A stretch of 39,105 nt of DNA, from positions 1-39,105 of the forward strand of contig JANSYP010000008.1 of assembly GCA_024742405.1 (NCBI GenBank), given 5' to 3'. Numbering within the stretch: position 1 is the first letter of the stretch; each line of letters begins with the position of its first letter. Below are positions 17,662 to 25,817 of this stretch, one piece after another. This DNA comes from Paracoccaceae bacterium (GTDB taxonomy: Bacteria; Pseudomonadota; Alphaproteobacteria; Rhodobacterales; Rhodobacteraceae). A program made the position numbers and the translations under genes. The notes under the pieces were generated by a model. It worked only from the letters and a program-made list of their open reading frames with translations. It did no database searches and was not told where the DNA came from.

Positions 17662-19272
17662 CTACATCGGTCGTCTGTCCTGCAGAGCTTCGTCGCGTGC
17701 GCCAGCTTGGGCGACGGAGCTGAAAATGTTGCGCCTCAAATACACACGCCAGAGTTCGGTGGTTTCAACGAGCCTGAAATGCTGCCTTATATGGGGACCG
17801 TAGATACGTTCCATCGCTTCGGTCGTCGTATGTGCGATCGGTTTCTTGGGTATCATGATGACGTCCACGCCCCTGAACAACGCCTCAGGGGAAAAGTGGA
17901 AATCCTCGTTGAAATTGCGATCCAAGTGCATCCATGCCGTACCTCCCTCGGGTGGGGGGAGCCCCGCCAGCGATGTCAAAGGACTGACAAAGTCCATGAC
18001 CAGCACCCTGTAGGGCTGCGGGTCCAACGACGACAGCAGGGTCACGCCGTCTTCGAGAGAACGTGCGTAGTCGCGGTAGAACTCGAACTGTCCGTCATCG
18101 AGGATATTGATCACACGGATGTCCTGTCCGTTTGGTGTGTCCAGAGAAACTCCCGCCTCTGTCGCAGCGAGAAATGCATGCATGCCCAAAGCGGCGGCGG
18201 AGGAGATGCTGATTGGTATGGTAAGCACAATCACCACAAGCGACGCGCCTCGCGTCGTCAGGTCCGTGCCGTACTCCAGGCCCGGACGCCATTGACGGGC
18301 GAGAAGTTCTGCAGCGACCACGCCGCCCGCGAGCAGTGTGATGATCCCCTGTACTTGGAAATTCTGGAGAAGCAGAGCGTATCCGGAGCATGCACAAAAC
18401 CCATAGAACAGGACGTCCGTGATGCAGCCCCGTTGCCACAGGGCCAACCCGGCGAGGCACGCTACCATGATGTACTCGCCGGATGTGTCCAGGAGCGACA
18501 TGTAGTAGGCCCGCATCGGCATCACGCCGCTGACATGCGCAGCCACCTGCAAGTCCTGGACATGCATCAACGTTCCCCCCCAGAGCAGCTCGATCAGGCC
18601 ACCTGAAAGGACCACGACGCCAATCGCCGTGCCGGCCCAGCGACGTTGGGAGGGTTGCAGCAACAGCAGCAGCAGAAAGCCGAGCGCCACCAACCCGTAG
18701 GTCGCCTTGGTGTAGAACAGCAAAAGGGTCAGCGCCGCGGCTGCGCTCGTGTCAAACGCCCTTTGGTGCTTTGCGGGACGCAAAGGCTGTAGGTGCATCA
18801 TCAGCAGCAAGCCAAGCAGGGCCCAGCCGATCCGGTTATAGAACATCGCAAAGGAGATGTTGATCACCGCTTCTCCGGTGTTTACCGGCGCGACCGTGAG
18901 CAGGATGAGACAGATCGCCCAGGGAACGGCGATCAACGGGCGAACCCGTGTTCGAAGGACGTGGATCATGATCGGTGCCATCACGAGCACAACGGTTGCG
19001 ATGCCGACGGGCATCGCCAGTCCCAGGTTGCCGGTGATCCAAAAACCGAAGGCCGGAATGTAGAACGTCAGGGGACCGAGGGCGGTGTGGAAATCGCGGT
19101 TCGGAACCTGACCCTCCACCACTCTGTAGCCGCCATCCAGGAAGATCAGAAGGTCGTTGAAATACTTGGACGACGCCGTGGCTCCTGGCAGGATCAGCAG
19201 CGCACAACAGATTAGGGTGGTGGCCAGGATCGCGATGACGATCGGTGAGCGGGCGTTGGTCGGATATGACAT
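17662..19272 (-). CDS. Polytopic GT-C-like membrane glycosyltransferase (candidate pentofuranosyltransferase)
   Basis: This is a 536-residue inner-membrane protein with about 10-11 hydrophobic segments between residues about 10 and 370, and a soluble, probably periplasmic, C-terminal domain (about 380-536). The first outside loop reads NDLLIFLDGGYRVVEGQVPN followed by RDFHTALGP. An acidic loop after the first membrane helix, followed by G-x-x-P-x-R-D, is typical of lipid-phosphosugar-dependent GT-C enzymes. It occupies the place of the arabinofuranosyltransferase AftA in the mycobacterial order GtrA-DprE1-DprE2-AftA. Family assignment is therefore partly from context; direct similarity to AftA is not obvious by eye. 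It starts at the ATG at 19272, nine bases after the scar gene. It is probably the last gene of the HAD-UbiA operon. Confidence 0.72.
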   Translation of the reverse strand: MSYPTNARSPIVIAILATTLICCALLILPGATASSKYFNDLLIFLDGGYRVVEGQVPNRDFHTALGPLTFYIPAFGFWITGNLGLAMPVGIATVVLVMAPIMIHVLRTRVRPLIAVPWAICLILLTVAPVNTGEAVINISFAMFYNRIGWALLGLLLMMHLQPLRPAKHQRAFDTSAAAALTLLLFYTKATYGLVALGFLLLLLLQPSQRRWAGTAIGVVVLSGGLIELLWGGTLMHVQDLQVAAHVSGVMPMRAYYMSLLDTSGEYIMVACLAGLALWQRGCITDVLFYGFCACSGYALLLQNFQVQGIITLLAGGVVAAELLARQWRPGLEYGTDLTTRGASLVVIVLTIPISISSAAALGMHAFLAATEAGVSLDTPNGQDIRVINILDDGQFEFYRDYARSLEDGVTLLSSLDPQPYRVLVMDFVSPLTSLAGLPPPEGGTAWMHLDRNFNEDFHFSPEALFRGVDVIMIPKKPIAHTTTEAMERIYGPHIRQHFRLVETTELWRVYLRRNIFSSVAQAGARDEALQDRRPM

Positions 19273-19281
19273 TTCCGTACT

Positions 19282-19575
19282 TCAGACTTTGAGCCGTTTG
19301 AAGACCGGCTCGGGCAAGGCGCCAATAACACCCATGGCCGCCCGCCGGATCCGCAACAGGCGGACGACCTTCCGACCACCCGGCGGAAGCGCGAGACTGG
19401 GCTTTAAGCCCCGCTCGGTAGATGCTGCGATCAGCCCGGGGAGTGTCATGTCAGCGATCTTTGACGTGCGCGCAAAGCCGGGTTTGACGGCCTCCACGAC
19501 AGCGCCCGACCGTGCCAGGCGGTTGAGCAGGTGGAACGCGTGAGGATTACGGCCCCATCCGGTCTGACCTCTCAC
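19282..19575 (-). pseudogene. DprE1-DprE2 deletion scar (97-codon fused remnant)
   Basis: The frame starts with GTG at 19575, overlapping the gtrA stop (GTGA). Its first residues, RGQTGWGRNP, match the N-terminus of DprE1 (L-T-G-W-G-R). From about residue 12 it reads AFHLLNRLARSGAVVEAVKP, GFARTSK and later IGALPEPVFKRLKV. This matches the C-terminal quarter of DprE2-type short-chain dehydrogenases (RNRL-x-x-SG, VKPGF, PEPVFKRL). DprE1 (about 460 residues) and DprE2 (about 250) are thus replaced by one in-frame fusion lacking the FAD domain, the Rossmann NAD motif and the YxxxK catalytic site. It cannot carry out the 2'-epimerisation of decaprenylphosphoryl-ribose. Whether a small protein is still made is unknown. 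The translational couplings at both ends are intact. Confidence 0.72.
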
Positions 19576-20012
19576 GCCGTCGCATCCCGGAAGACGTGTC
19601 GTCGGTCGAGCCAGAACTTGGCTGTATTTCCGATGCTCAATCCGATGACGGCGCCGGTGTGTTTCGCGATATCCGTCTGCCAGATTGCAAGGAATCCCAG
19701 TTCGAACGCCCAAAAGATGACCGTGGTCCCCAGGCTGAACAGGCCTGAAAGAGTGATGCGGTGCGCCTCTGCGGCGGGCGTCGTATAGGCCTCGCGAAAG
19801 GTCCATGTCTTGTCCATCGCATACTTGGCGGCGAAACCGACAATCGTGCCCACGACGATCGACGCCATCAGGGGGGCCGCCGGGGCGCCGACGACCGTGA
19901 TCTGTTGAGCCACAAGGTTGGCGACGATCGACAGGACGGCTGTCATCGCGTAGCGCGCAATAGCGTGGCTGCCGGAGACTGTGCGCGCCGAAGACCGCAA
20001 TGCGTCTAGCAT
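19572..20012 (-). CDS. GtrA-family membrane protein
   Basis: This is a 146-residue protein with four membrane segments. The GtrA signatures are KYAMDKTWTFRE after helix 2 (residues about 63-74) and GLSIGNTAKFWLDRRHVF at the end of helix 4. GtrA proteins are small inner-membrane proteins thought to help move polyprenyl-phosphate sugars across the membrane; Rv3789, the mycobacterial relative, lies directly before dprE1. The ATG at 20012 lies inside the end of the HAD-UbiA gene (seven-base overlap), and its TGA overlaps the GTG of the scar gene, so it sits in a tightly coupled operon. Confidence 0.9.
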   Translation of the reverse strand: MLDALRSSARTVSGSHAIARYAMTAVLSIVANLVAQQITVVGAPAAPLMASIVVGTIVGFAAKYAMDKTWTFREAYTTPAAEAHRITLSGLFSLGTTVIFWAFELGFLAIWQTDIAKHTGAVIGLSIGNTAKFWLDRRHVFRDATA

Positions 20013-21562
20013 GACGCGGCCACAAAGACTGCGAGCATGGCCAAACCGCTGAGCCGGCTCATCGGGTCTTTGATCGCAAACACGACCGGGTCATCCTGCA
20101 TCTGTCGGCGCTGCGCGAGGATAAGCGCGCGGCCGATCCAGTAGGTCAGGATGGGGCAGGCCAGGATCAGCAGATCAGGCCGCGTATAAAGCGAACTCAC
20201 CCCATAGCCGGACACATAGAGCGCCAGCACGGTCACCGCGTTGAAACCCGCGGCTGCGGACAGAGCCGCCAGCATGCCGAGATCGACATTCTCGTAGTCG
20301 CGGTTTTCTGGGGAAGGCAGCTTGGCGTCTATGCGCGCCGCCAATTCGACGAAGCGCTTCATCAGCGCAAGCGACACAAAAATCGATAGGGAAAAGACCA
20401 CGAGCCAGGGGGAAAGACTGATCCCGAGCGCGACCGCGCCCCCGAGCAACCGGATGGTGTATAGGACCGACAGGGTAAGGACGTCGACCAGAAGGATGCG
20501 CTTGAGATGCAGCGTGTAGAGGGTGGTCAGCGCAAAGTACCCAGCCAATACGCCGGCAAATGCAACAGAGACGGAAAGCGAAACCAGGGCCGCTAGGGAT
20601 AGCAGGACAGGGATGGCAAGCACCGCGTCGCGCAGCGGGATGTCCCCTTTCGCGAGCGGGCGATCTTTCTTTGTGCGGTGCGCGCGGTCGGCTGCCAAGT
20701 CGACGAGATCGTTCAGGATGTAGCAAGCGGAAGCCGCAAGACAAAACGCCAGGGCGGCAATGGTGGCCGTAACCAGGCTGGCCAGATCAAACATGTGTGC
20801 CGCGAACATCGGCAGAAACACCAGCGCGTTCTTTGCGTATTGGTGAACCCGGAGCTGCCTGCCCCAACAGTTTAGAGAAGCACGTTCAAAGCCTAGAATC
20901 TGTGCGTCGGGTGCCAGGTTGCGGAGACTGTTTGCCAACGAGCGAGACGGGCCGATGGCGATCGGTTTTCGCGCCAGATTCCACACTGGCAGATTTTTTG
21001 CATCACTGCCGAGGTAGTCGAAGTTCTTTACCCCAAAGGCGTCAGCAAGGCGCTGAACCAGTGTTGATACAGACTGATTGCCGGAGGACGTCGCCGCAAA
21101 GAATCCGTCAAAGATCCCGAGATGGTTGGCAATTGCGCCTACGTCGCTTTCGTTTGCAGAGGACGCCAGATAGATCGGACGTCCCGCATCATGGGCCAGG
21201 TGAAGGAGGCCGAGAACCTTGGTGTCGTAGGCCAGCGCTCCGGGCCTGAAGCAGCCGGCGTCGCTCAGGAAACTCAGCAGCGCGGACTTGCCGTGCGTCA
21301 GCGCGCGCAGCGTTGCAAACAGAGCCTGAGGCTTCGAGCCGAGATGCAGGAACGCGGTTTCGAACAAATGGTCGGACCGCATGAGCGCGCTGTCCAAATC
21401 GACGACCAGCGGCACGGTCACGTCTGAGTCTCGATCGATCGTGATGGCGGTTTCGGCCGTGGCGACGGTCACGGTGCGACGCAGGCTGTCACAGCCTCGG
21501 TTTGCATCCCAATGGGTCGCCGATGTTCCCTGATGAGAAGCGATGTGCGCTTTCGATGTCAT
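20006..21562 (-). CDS. HAD phosphatase-UbiA prenyltransferase fusion (decaprenylphosphoryl-5-phosphoribose synthase type)
   Basis: This is about 518 residues from the preferred ATG at 21562 (AAGAAGAG upstream); an ATG at 21592 is also in frame. The N-terminal HAD domain (about 48-215) has the DxD motif as VVDLDSALMRSD (D55, D57), motif II as YLASSA, and a motif IV region FDYLGSDAKNLPVW in which the usual GD pair is changed to GSD. The C-terminal UbiA domain (about 235-518, eight or nine membrane helices) has the prenyl-diphosphate/Mg site ILNDLVDLAADRAHRTKKDRPLAKG (NDxxD at 284-288). In D-arabinan pathways the UbiA enzyme joins phosphoribosyl pyrophosphate to decaprenyl phosphate, and the HAD phosphatase then removes the 5-phosphate. 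Both are separate genes in mycobacteria. It overlaps gtrA. Confidence 0.85.
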   Translation of the reverse strand: MTSKAHIASHQGTSATHWDANRGCDSLRRTVTVATAETAITIDRDSDVTVPLVVDLDSALMRSDHLFETAFLHLGSKPQALFATLRALTHGKSALLSFLSDAGCFRPGALAYDTKVLGLLHLAHDAGRPIYLASSANESDVGAIANHLGIFDGFFAATSSGNQSVSTLVQRLADAFGVKNFDYLGSDAKNLPVWNLARKPIAIGPSRSLANSLRNLAPDAQILGFERASLNCWGRQLRVHQYAKNALVFLPMFAAHMFDLASLVTATIAALAFCLAASACYILNDLVDLAADRAHRTKKDRPLAKGDIPLRDAVLAIPVLLSLAALVSLSVSVAFAGVLAGYFALTTLYTLHLKRILLVDVLTLSVLYTIRLLGGAVALGISLSPWLVVFSLSIFVSLALMKRFVELAARIDAKLPSPENRDYENVDLGMLAALSAAAGFNAVTVLALYVSGYGVSSLYTRPDLLILACPILTYWIGRALILAQRRQMQDDPVVFAIKDPMSRLSGLAMLAVFVAASC

Positions 21563-22092
21563 GCCTTGGCTCTTCTTTGTTCTGGCGGTCATTGCGAAGT
21601 CGACGCAGCCACGAGCCCAGCGAAGGCCCCGAAAAGACCTCAACGCGAAACGACAGTATCTGTGGCTGTGCCGGACTACGGCCAACAGTTGCACGTGACC
21701 GCCATTGCACGGGCGGCTTTGCGATCATTCTGTTCTTCGTGTGTCTAGAACCCGCGGGGTCAGACGAGAGGAAGGTGCCCACCGCGTCGTCACGTTACAA
21801 GGCTGTTTCCGCCACAAGCTCAGAGCAGGCAGAGATGCGCCAAATTCGAGAATGCGTCGGCGGAAAATGGCAAACTCTGCAGGCCAGCGGCACCGGGTCA
21901 AGAAGAAGGAGCTCCAATCGGGTATCCAGTGACTGTGACCGATTTCGGACGTGCAGCCCGGCTTCAACGGCGATGAACCCAAGCCGTCACGCCATTCCCA
22001 GTTTGCGCCAGAAAGAAGCGAGACGGAGAAGACGGACCTGGGCGCTGGCATGTGCCTGCCGTTGTGACGACGCAAGAAAGAGGACGTAAGCG
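21563..22092. other. Divergent intergenic region between the HAD-UbiA and AsmA-like genes
   Basis: These 530 bases separate two operons running in opposite directions, so both promoters should lie here. I see no gene: the open frames present (for example 21502-22089) lack domains and partly overlap the beginning of HAD-UbiA. No operator was recognised. Confidence 0.5.
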
Positions 22093-23982
22093 ATGCAATG
22101 GCGCGCACAACTCGGCCGCTTCCTGGTGCGGCTCGCTCCTTGGACAGTATGGGCCTTGGCACCGATCGCTCTTGCTTTGGCCGGGTTCTTTGCCCTTCCG
22201 GCGCTTGTCTCCCACAAGCTTGTTCTCGCGCAGGTTGACCAACAGATCGGAGCTTGGACGGGTGGCACGTTCGGACTGCGCTCCGATGCCGAGGTCGTGG
22301 TACAGTCCGGGTTTCGCGTCGCGGTCATCGATCCGGCGGTCGTCGACAGAGCCGATACCGCCTCCAGCCCGGTCATGACCGCCGACCTCTTGATCGCTCC
22401 ACTCAGGATCCTTCCGCTTTTGCTGGGGCGCGTAGAGATCGCAAACCTTGTGCTTCTAAGGCCGGAACTCGATCTGGGCGCGGCTCCGAAACCCCTCTCC
22501 GCGAATACCCGACTGCATACTGACGGCGCGCCTCCCATCGAACAGTTGGGTGCGAGGAAGAGCCCACTTGTCGGTATGACCGTGATTGACGGTACCCTGC
22601 GGTTTGATAGCGCCACGAATGTCGACGCGATTTCCGGTCTCCACCTCAACCTCGCCAACGAACCGTCTTCAGGAGCCGTGGCCATTCAGGGCGGCCTGGC
22701 CTTGGGCACGCAGCAATTGCGCATCAACGGACGGATGGACGATCTGCGCGCGTTGGTTTCTGACGCGGGCACTCAGGGCAAACTGAGTGTCCGGTCCCGT
22801 CCGCGCTTGCAGGCCGCACAAGGCGACGCAGTGCCGGTTCAAATGTCCGGCGGCGCATCCGACGAGATCACCGACAGTGCACGGCAAGTGGTGCGTCTCT
22901 TCGATCTCGCCAGAACGGGCTTTGGTCAGTTCGTCGTCGAGGGGACTTATTCAGTCACCCGCTATGCTGTGGGCATCTCCGATGCTACGCTGTCGATCGG
23001 CGGTATGGACTTGCTAGGCTCTGTGCGCGTGCGAGCCCTGGAACAACCGGTTGTCGGTCAATTACTGCAACTCCCCAACACGCTGAACGCCATGATCGCG
23101 CAGGCGAGAAAACTCGGCGCAGGAGACTGGCGTGATGCCCCCGTCTCGCTGGCCTGGCTCGACGGTCTCGACATTGATGTCGAACTGTCGGGGAAAAACC
23201 TGCGGTACGGAAATCTGCGGCTGGAAAAGGCGGCGGTGTCGGTTGCTGTCGCAGATGAAAGCGCGACGATCGATCTATCCGCGGCGAGTTCACGTCTTGG
23301 TCGGGTGCAGGCCGAATTCTCGATAGAGGATGCGCAGGAACAATCTGGGGAAGCTGTGAGCTTGGCGGGCTTCGGCCGCGTCGATGACATATCGGTTCGA
23401 ACGATCACCCAATTGGCGGCGGCGACGTCGCCTCCACCTCTGATTGGTACTCCGCAACTGCCCGAGGGGACGATGAACGGGGCCTTTGACGTGGTCACCA
23501 CTGGCGGGAGCCTGGGGCAGATCATGGAAAACCTTGGTGGATCGGTCACGGCCCGGCTGCAGGATGGGAGCTTTGCAGGCGCGGACCTTGTCGCAACGCT
23601 CGAAACGCTTGCCGAAGGGCGTGAGTTCATGACCGAGAAGGATGGGCCGCTGATCCCTGCGGCAGGGCGCACGCAATTCGATCGGGTGGATGCGCAGGTG
23701 GAGTTCGCGTCCGGAGAGGCCAGCCTATCGCGCGTGCAGGTTGCAGGCGAGCGGATCGGGATCACCATTCTTGGCGAGGTCCAGTTGACGGAAGGAAGGA
23801 TGAACGTCGGAGGTCATGCGGTGCTGTTGTCGCCGCCAGAGACTGGGCCGGATGCCGCGCATGACGGACCGATTGTCAACATGCCATTCGGTGTCGGTGG
23901 TACGGTGTTCGCTCCGGTTATCGCCGCAGGTGTGCCGGACGTGATCTCGGCATCGGCGAACGATTCCGCAATTGACCCGTAA
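22093..23982 (+). CDS. AsmA-family envelope protein
   Basis: This is a 629-residue protein with one N-terminal membrane anchor (about residues 13-40, LVRLAPWTVWALAPIALALA). A long beta-rich periplasmic part follows: VMTADLLIAPLRILPLLLGRVEIANLVLLRPELDL (about 95-130) is the AsmA N-terminal signature, and ATIDLSAASSRLGRVQAEFS and GTMNGAFDVVTTGGSLGQIMENLGGSVTARLQDGSFAGADL (about 456-500) is the AsmA_2 C-terminal pattern. AsmA-like proteins form bridge-like structures moving lipids between the two membranes. The ATG at 22093 has AGGACG upstream. Its position at the head of the plus-strand block, divergent from the polyprenyl-sugar operon, fits a part in building the outer envelope, which is inference. 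Confidence 0.85.
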   Translation: MQWRAQLGRFLVRLAPWTVWALAPIALALAGFFALPALVSHKLVLAQVDQQIGAWTGGTFGLRSDAEVVVQSGFRVAVIDPAVVDRADTASSPVMTADLLIAPLRILPLLLGRVEIANLVLLRPELDLGAAPKPLSANTRLHTDGAPPIEQLGARKSPLVGMTVIDGTLRFDSATNVDAISGLHLNLANEPSSGAVAIQGGLALGTQQLRINGRMDDLRALVSDAGTQGKLSVRSRPRLQAAQGDAVPVQMSGGASDEITDSARQVVRLFDLARTGFGQFVVEGTYSVTRYAVGISDATLSIGGMDLLGSVRVRALEQPVVGQLLQLPNTLNAMIAQARKLGAGDWRDAPVSLAWLDGLDIDVELSGKNLRYGNLRLEKAAVSVAVADESATIDLSAASSRLGRVQAEFSIEDAQEQSGEAVSLAGFGRVDDISVRTITQLAAATSPPPLIGTPQLPEGTMNGAFDVVTTGGSLGQIMENLGGSVTARLQDGSFAGADLVATLETLAEGREFMTEKDGPLIPAAGRTQFDRVDAQVEFASGEASLSRVQVAGERIGITILGEVQLTEGRMNVGGHAVLLSPPETGPDAAHDGPIVNMPFGVGGTVFAPVIAAGVPDVISASANDSAIDP

Positions 23983-24086
23983 CGAGCTGGTTTCCGGAGC
24001 CTGAGCTTTTCGTGAGCCGGGCAATGCAGCGGCGCCCCAGCCAGAGGCTTGCGTGGCACGAGTTCGTGGAGGCGAGGAACACGCCC

Positions 24087-25631
24087 ATGCAGGACAATGC
24101 CTCCACGCTCAGCCGGGTCCCTTGGCGCAGCCCCCTGATAGCGACAAGCGTTTTGCTGTTTTGGCTGATCTACTACGGCTACTGTCTCTTTCCCGGACTG
24201 GGGGGGATGCTGAACCCGGGAGATTCGGCCAAGTTTCAGACACTTGGGCACACGTCCATCTTGGTTCATGGGCCGGGCTACCCGTTCGTCCTGATGTTGG
24301 GGGCGGTCGTGCGGGCGATTGATCTTCCGCTGGAGCCCTGGTGGGTCATGGCGTTCGCGATGGCCTCCGTGCCCGGCGCGATTGCAAACATGATGGCGTT
24401 CCTGCTGATCGGACGACTGACGAAGAGCCTGGTCTTTGGTCTGGCCGGCTCAGCGCTTCTGGGCAGCGCCGGTCTGATGGCCGTTCAGTCGACCGAAGCC
24501 GAGGTCTATCCACTTGCGCTGGCCTTTGTCCTGACGACTGGATTTCTCCTGCTGCGGTTCCTGGAGACCAGACAGCCGAACTATTTCATCGCGGCGTGCG
24601 GTGTCTATGCGCTGTCCTTTGGGAACCATCTGATGATGGTCATGTTGGTCCCGGTCATCCTTTGGGTCGTGGTCGCCCATTTTCGCATCCTGTTCCGGCC
24701 GCGGATCGTTTTGCTTGTCACGCTTCTGATAGCGATGGGCGCAAGCCAGTATTTGTATCTGGCCTGGGTCACGTACTCGCCATCGACGGCGTACTCCGAA
24801 TACATGCCTCTGCCTCCGACGCCGATGGAGCTGGTGCACTACATCGCGGGGACCTATTTTGGCGGGCTCTACGGCTCGGGTCTGGACTCCGTCCAGACCA
24901 CCGAAGTTCTACTGAATACCTTGAGCTTTGCGCATCCCGGGCTCTCAGCGCCCATCATTGCCCTTGGTGTTTTGCTCTTTGTCGTGGGTTCGCGTCGACG
25001 TGATGCGCAGTGGAACGGACTTGCTCTGATCCTCGGTATCGGGCTTGCGTTCACGCCCTTCACACTGTGGTACGGTGCCTATGACATCCGAGCTTTTCAC
25101 CTGCCGGTGCTTGGACCCATGCTGGTCGGATCGGTTGCAGCCATAGGTTGGTGGTTGGGACGCTGGCCCAGACTGCGACTGCTGGTCGGGGTCGCCCTTC
25201 TGGCATTCGGCGGGGTACGAGCCTGGGAGGTTTCCGGACATCTGGCGGCGCGCGAGCCGCTGTTCACCGATCTCGTCGAGACGTTGGAAGGGATCGTTCC
25301 GCAATCTCCGGTCGCAGACCCGCTCGTTTCGATGACCTACCCGGTTCGCATGGCGACGCTCTATCACGAGCTGCGCGGCGAGGTCCCGCAACCGGCAACC
25401 TTTCGCGTTGCGTGGCGGACCGAGACCGAGATCGCCAAGCGCGATCCCGTGGGCGGGCTTGTCGTGCCCACGGACGGCGAACAATTCCTGCAATGGATCG
25501 AGCATCGCCAGCCAGAGCTGCGGTGCCGGGTCTTGCCCGTGGAGCAACCAAAGGCCACGCCCTGGCCAGCCTATGCCTTTCTCTGCGAGGCGCTCGGGCA
25601 GCCGGAGGGGTCAGGCAAAGCCACTGACTGA
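24087..25631 (+). CDS. DUF2723-type polytopic membrane protein (putative GT-C glycosyltransferase)
   Basis: This is a 514-residue protein from the ATG at 24087, chosen because the hydrophobic region follows directly; an upstream start at 24012 would add 25 polar residues. About ten membrane helices fill residues 18-390, with a soluble tail. The first loop has GGMLNPGDSAKFQTLGHTSI, then VHGPGYPFVLMLGAVV, which is the DUF2723 motif (acidic D-S-x-x-F followed by H-x-P-G-Y-P). The family contains putative lipid-linked-sugar O-glycosyltransferases related to protein O-mannosyltransferases. It follows the AsmA-like gene by 104 bases. Together with the GT-C protein on the minus strand it gives the locus two candidate polyprenyl-phosphosugar-dependent enzymes. 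Confidence 0.78.
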   Translation: MQDNASTLSRVPWRSPLIATSVLLFWLIYYGYCLFPGLGGMLNPGDSAKFQTLGHTSILVHGPGYPFVLMLGAVVRAIDLPLEPWWVMAFAMASVPGAIANMMAFLLIGRLTKSLVFGLAGSALLGSAGLMAVQSTEAEVYPLALAFVLTTGFLLLRFLETRQPNYFIAACGVYALSFGNHLMMVMLVPVILWVVVAHFRILFRPRIVLLVTLLIAMGASQYLYLAWVTYSPSTAYSEYMPLPPTPMELVHYIAGTYFGGLYGSGLDSVQTTEVLLNTLSFAHPGLSAPIIALGVLLFVVGSRRRDAQWNGLALILGIGLAFTPFTLWYGAYDIRAFHLPVLGPMLVGSVAAIGWWLGRWPRLRLLVGVALLAFGGVRAWEVSGHLAAREPLFTDLVETLEGIVPQSPVADPLVSMTYPVRMATLYHELRGEVPQPATFRVAWRTETEIAKRDPVGGLVVPTDGEQFLQWIEHRQPELRCRVLPVEQPKATPWPAYAFLCEALGQPEGSGKATD

Positions 25632-25817
25632 GCGGATTCGCCCCAAAATCAGTCAACCCAAAAAGTAAACGTGGCGTCATATCGGCGATAAATCGCTTGA
25701 TTGCGGTCTCGTTCCCGGCAAGATGTTGCCCATGGGCGAACGCTGAGGCGTGTTGCATCCCCCCGATTACGAGCACGCGTTGAAGTATCAATCGATAGGG
25801 TCGGACCGCTGACTTCC

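Noticed and set aside
17524-18606. 360-codon plus-strand frame
   Set aside because: Most of it is antisense to the GT-C gene and its composition is typical of a shadow frame.
19576-20025. Upstream extension of the scar frame
   Set aside because: The same frame is open to 20025 but this part is an out-of-frame reading of gtrA; the GTG at 19575 overlapping the gtrA stop is the sensible start.
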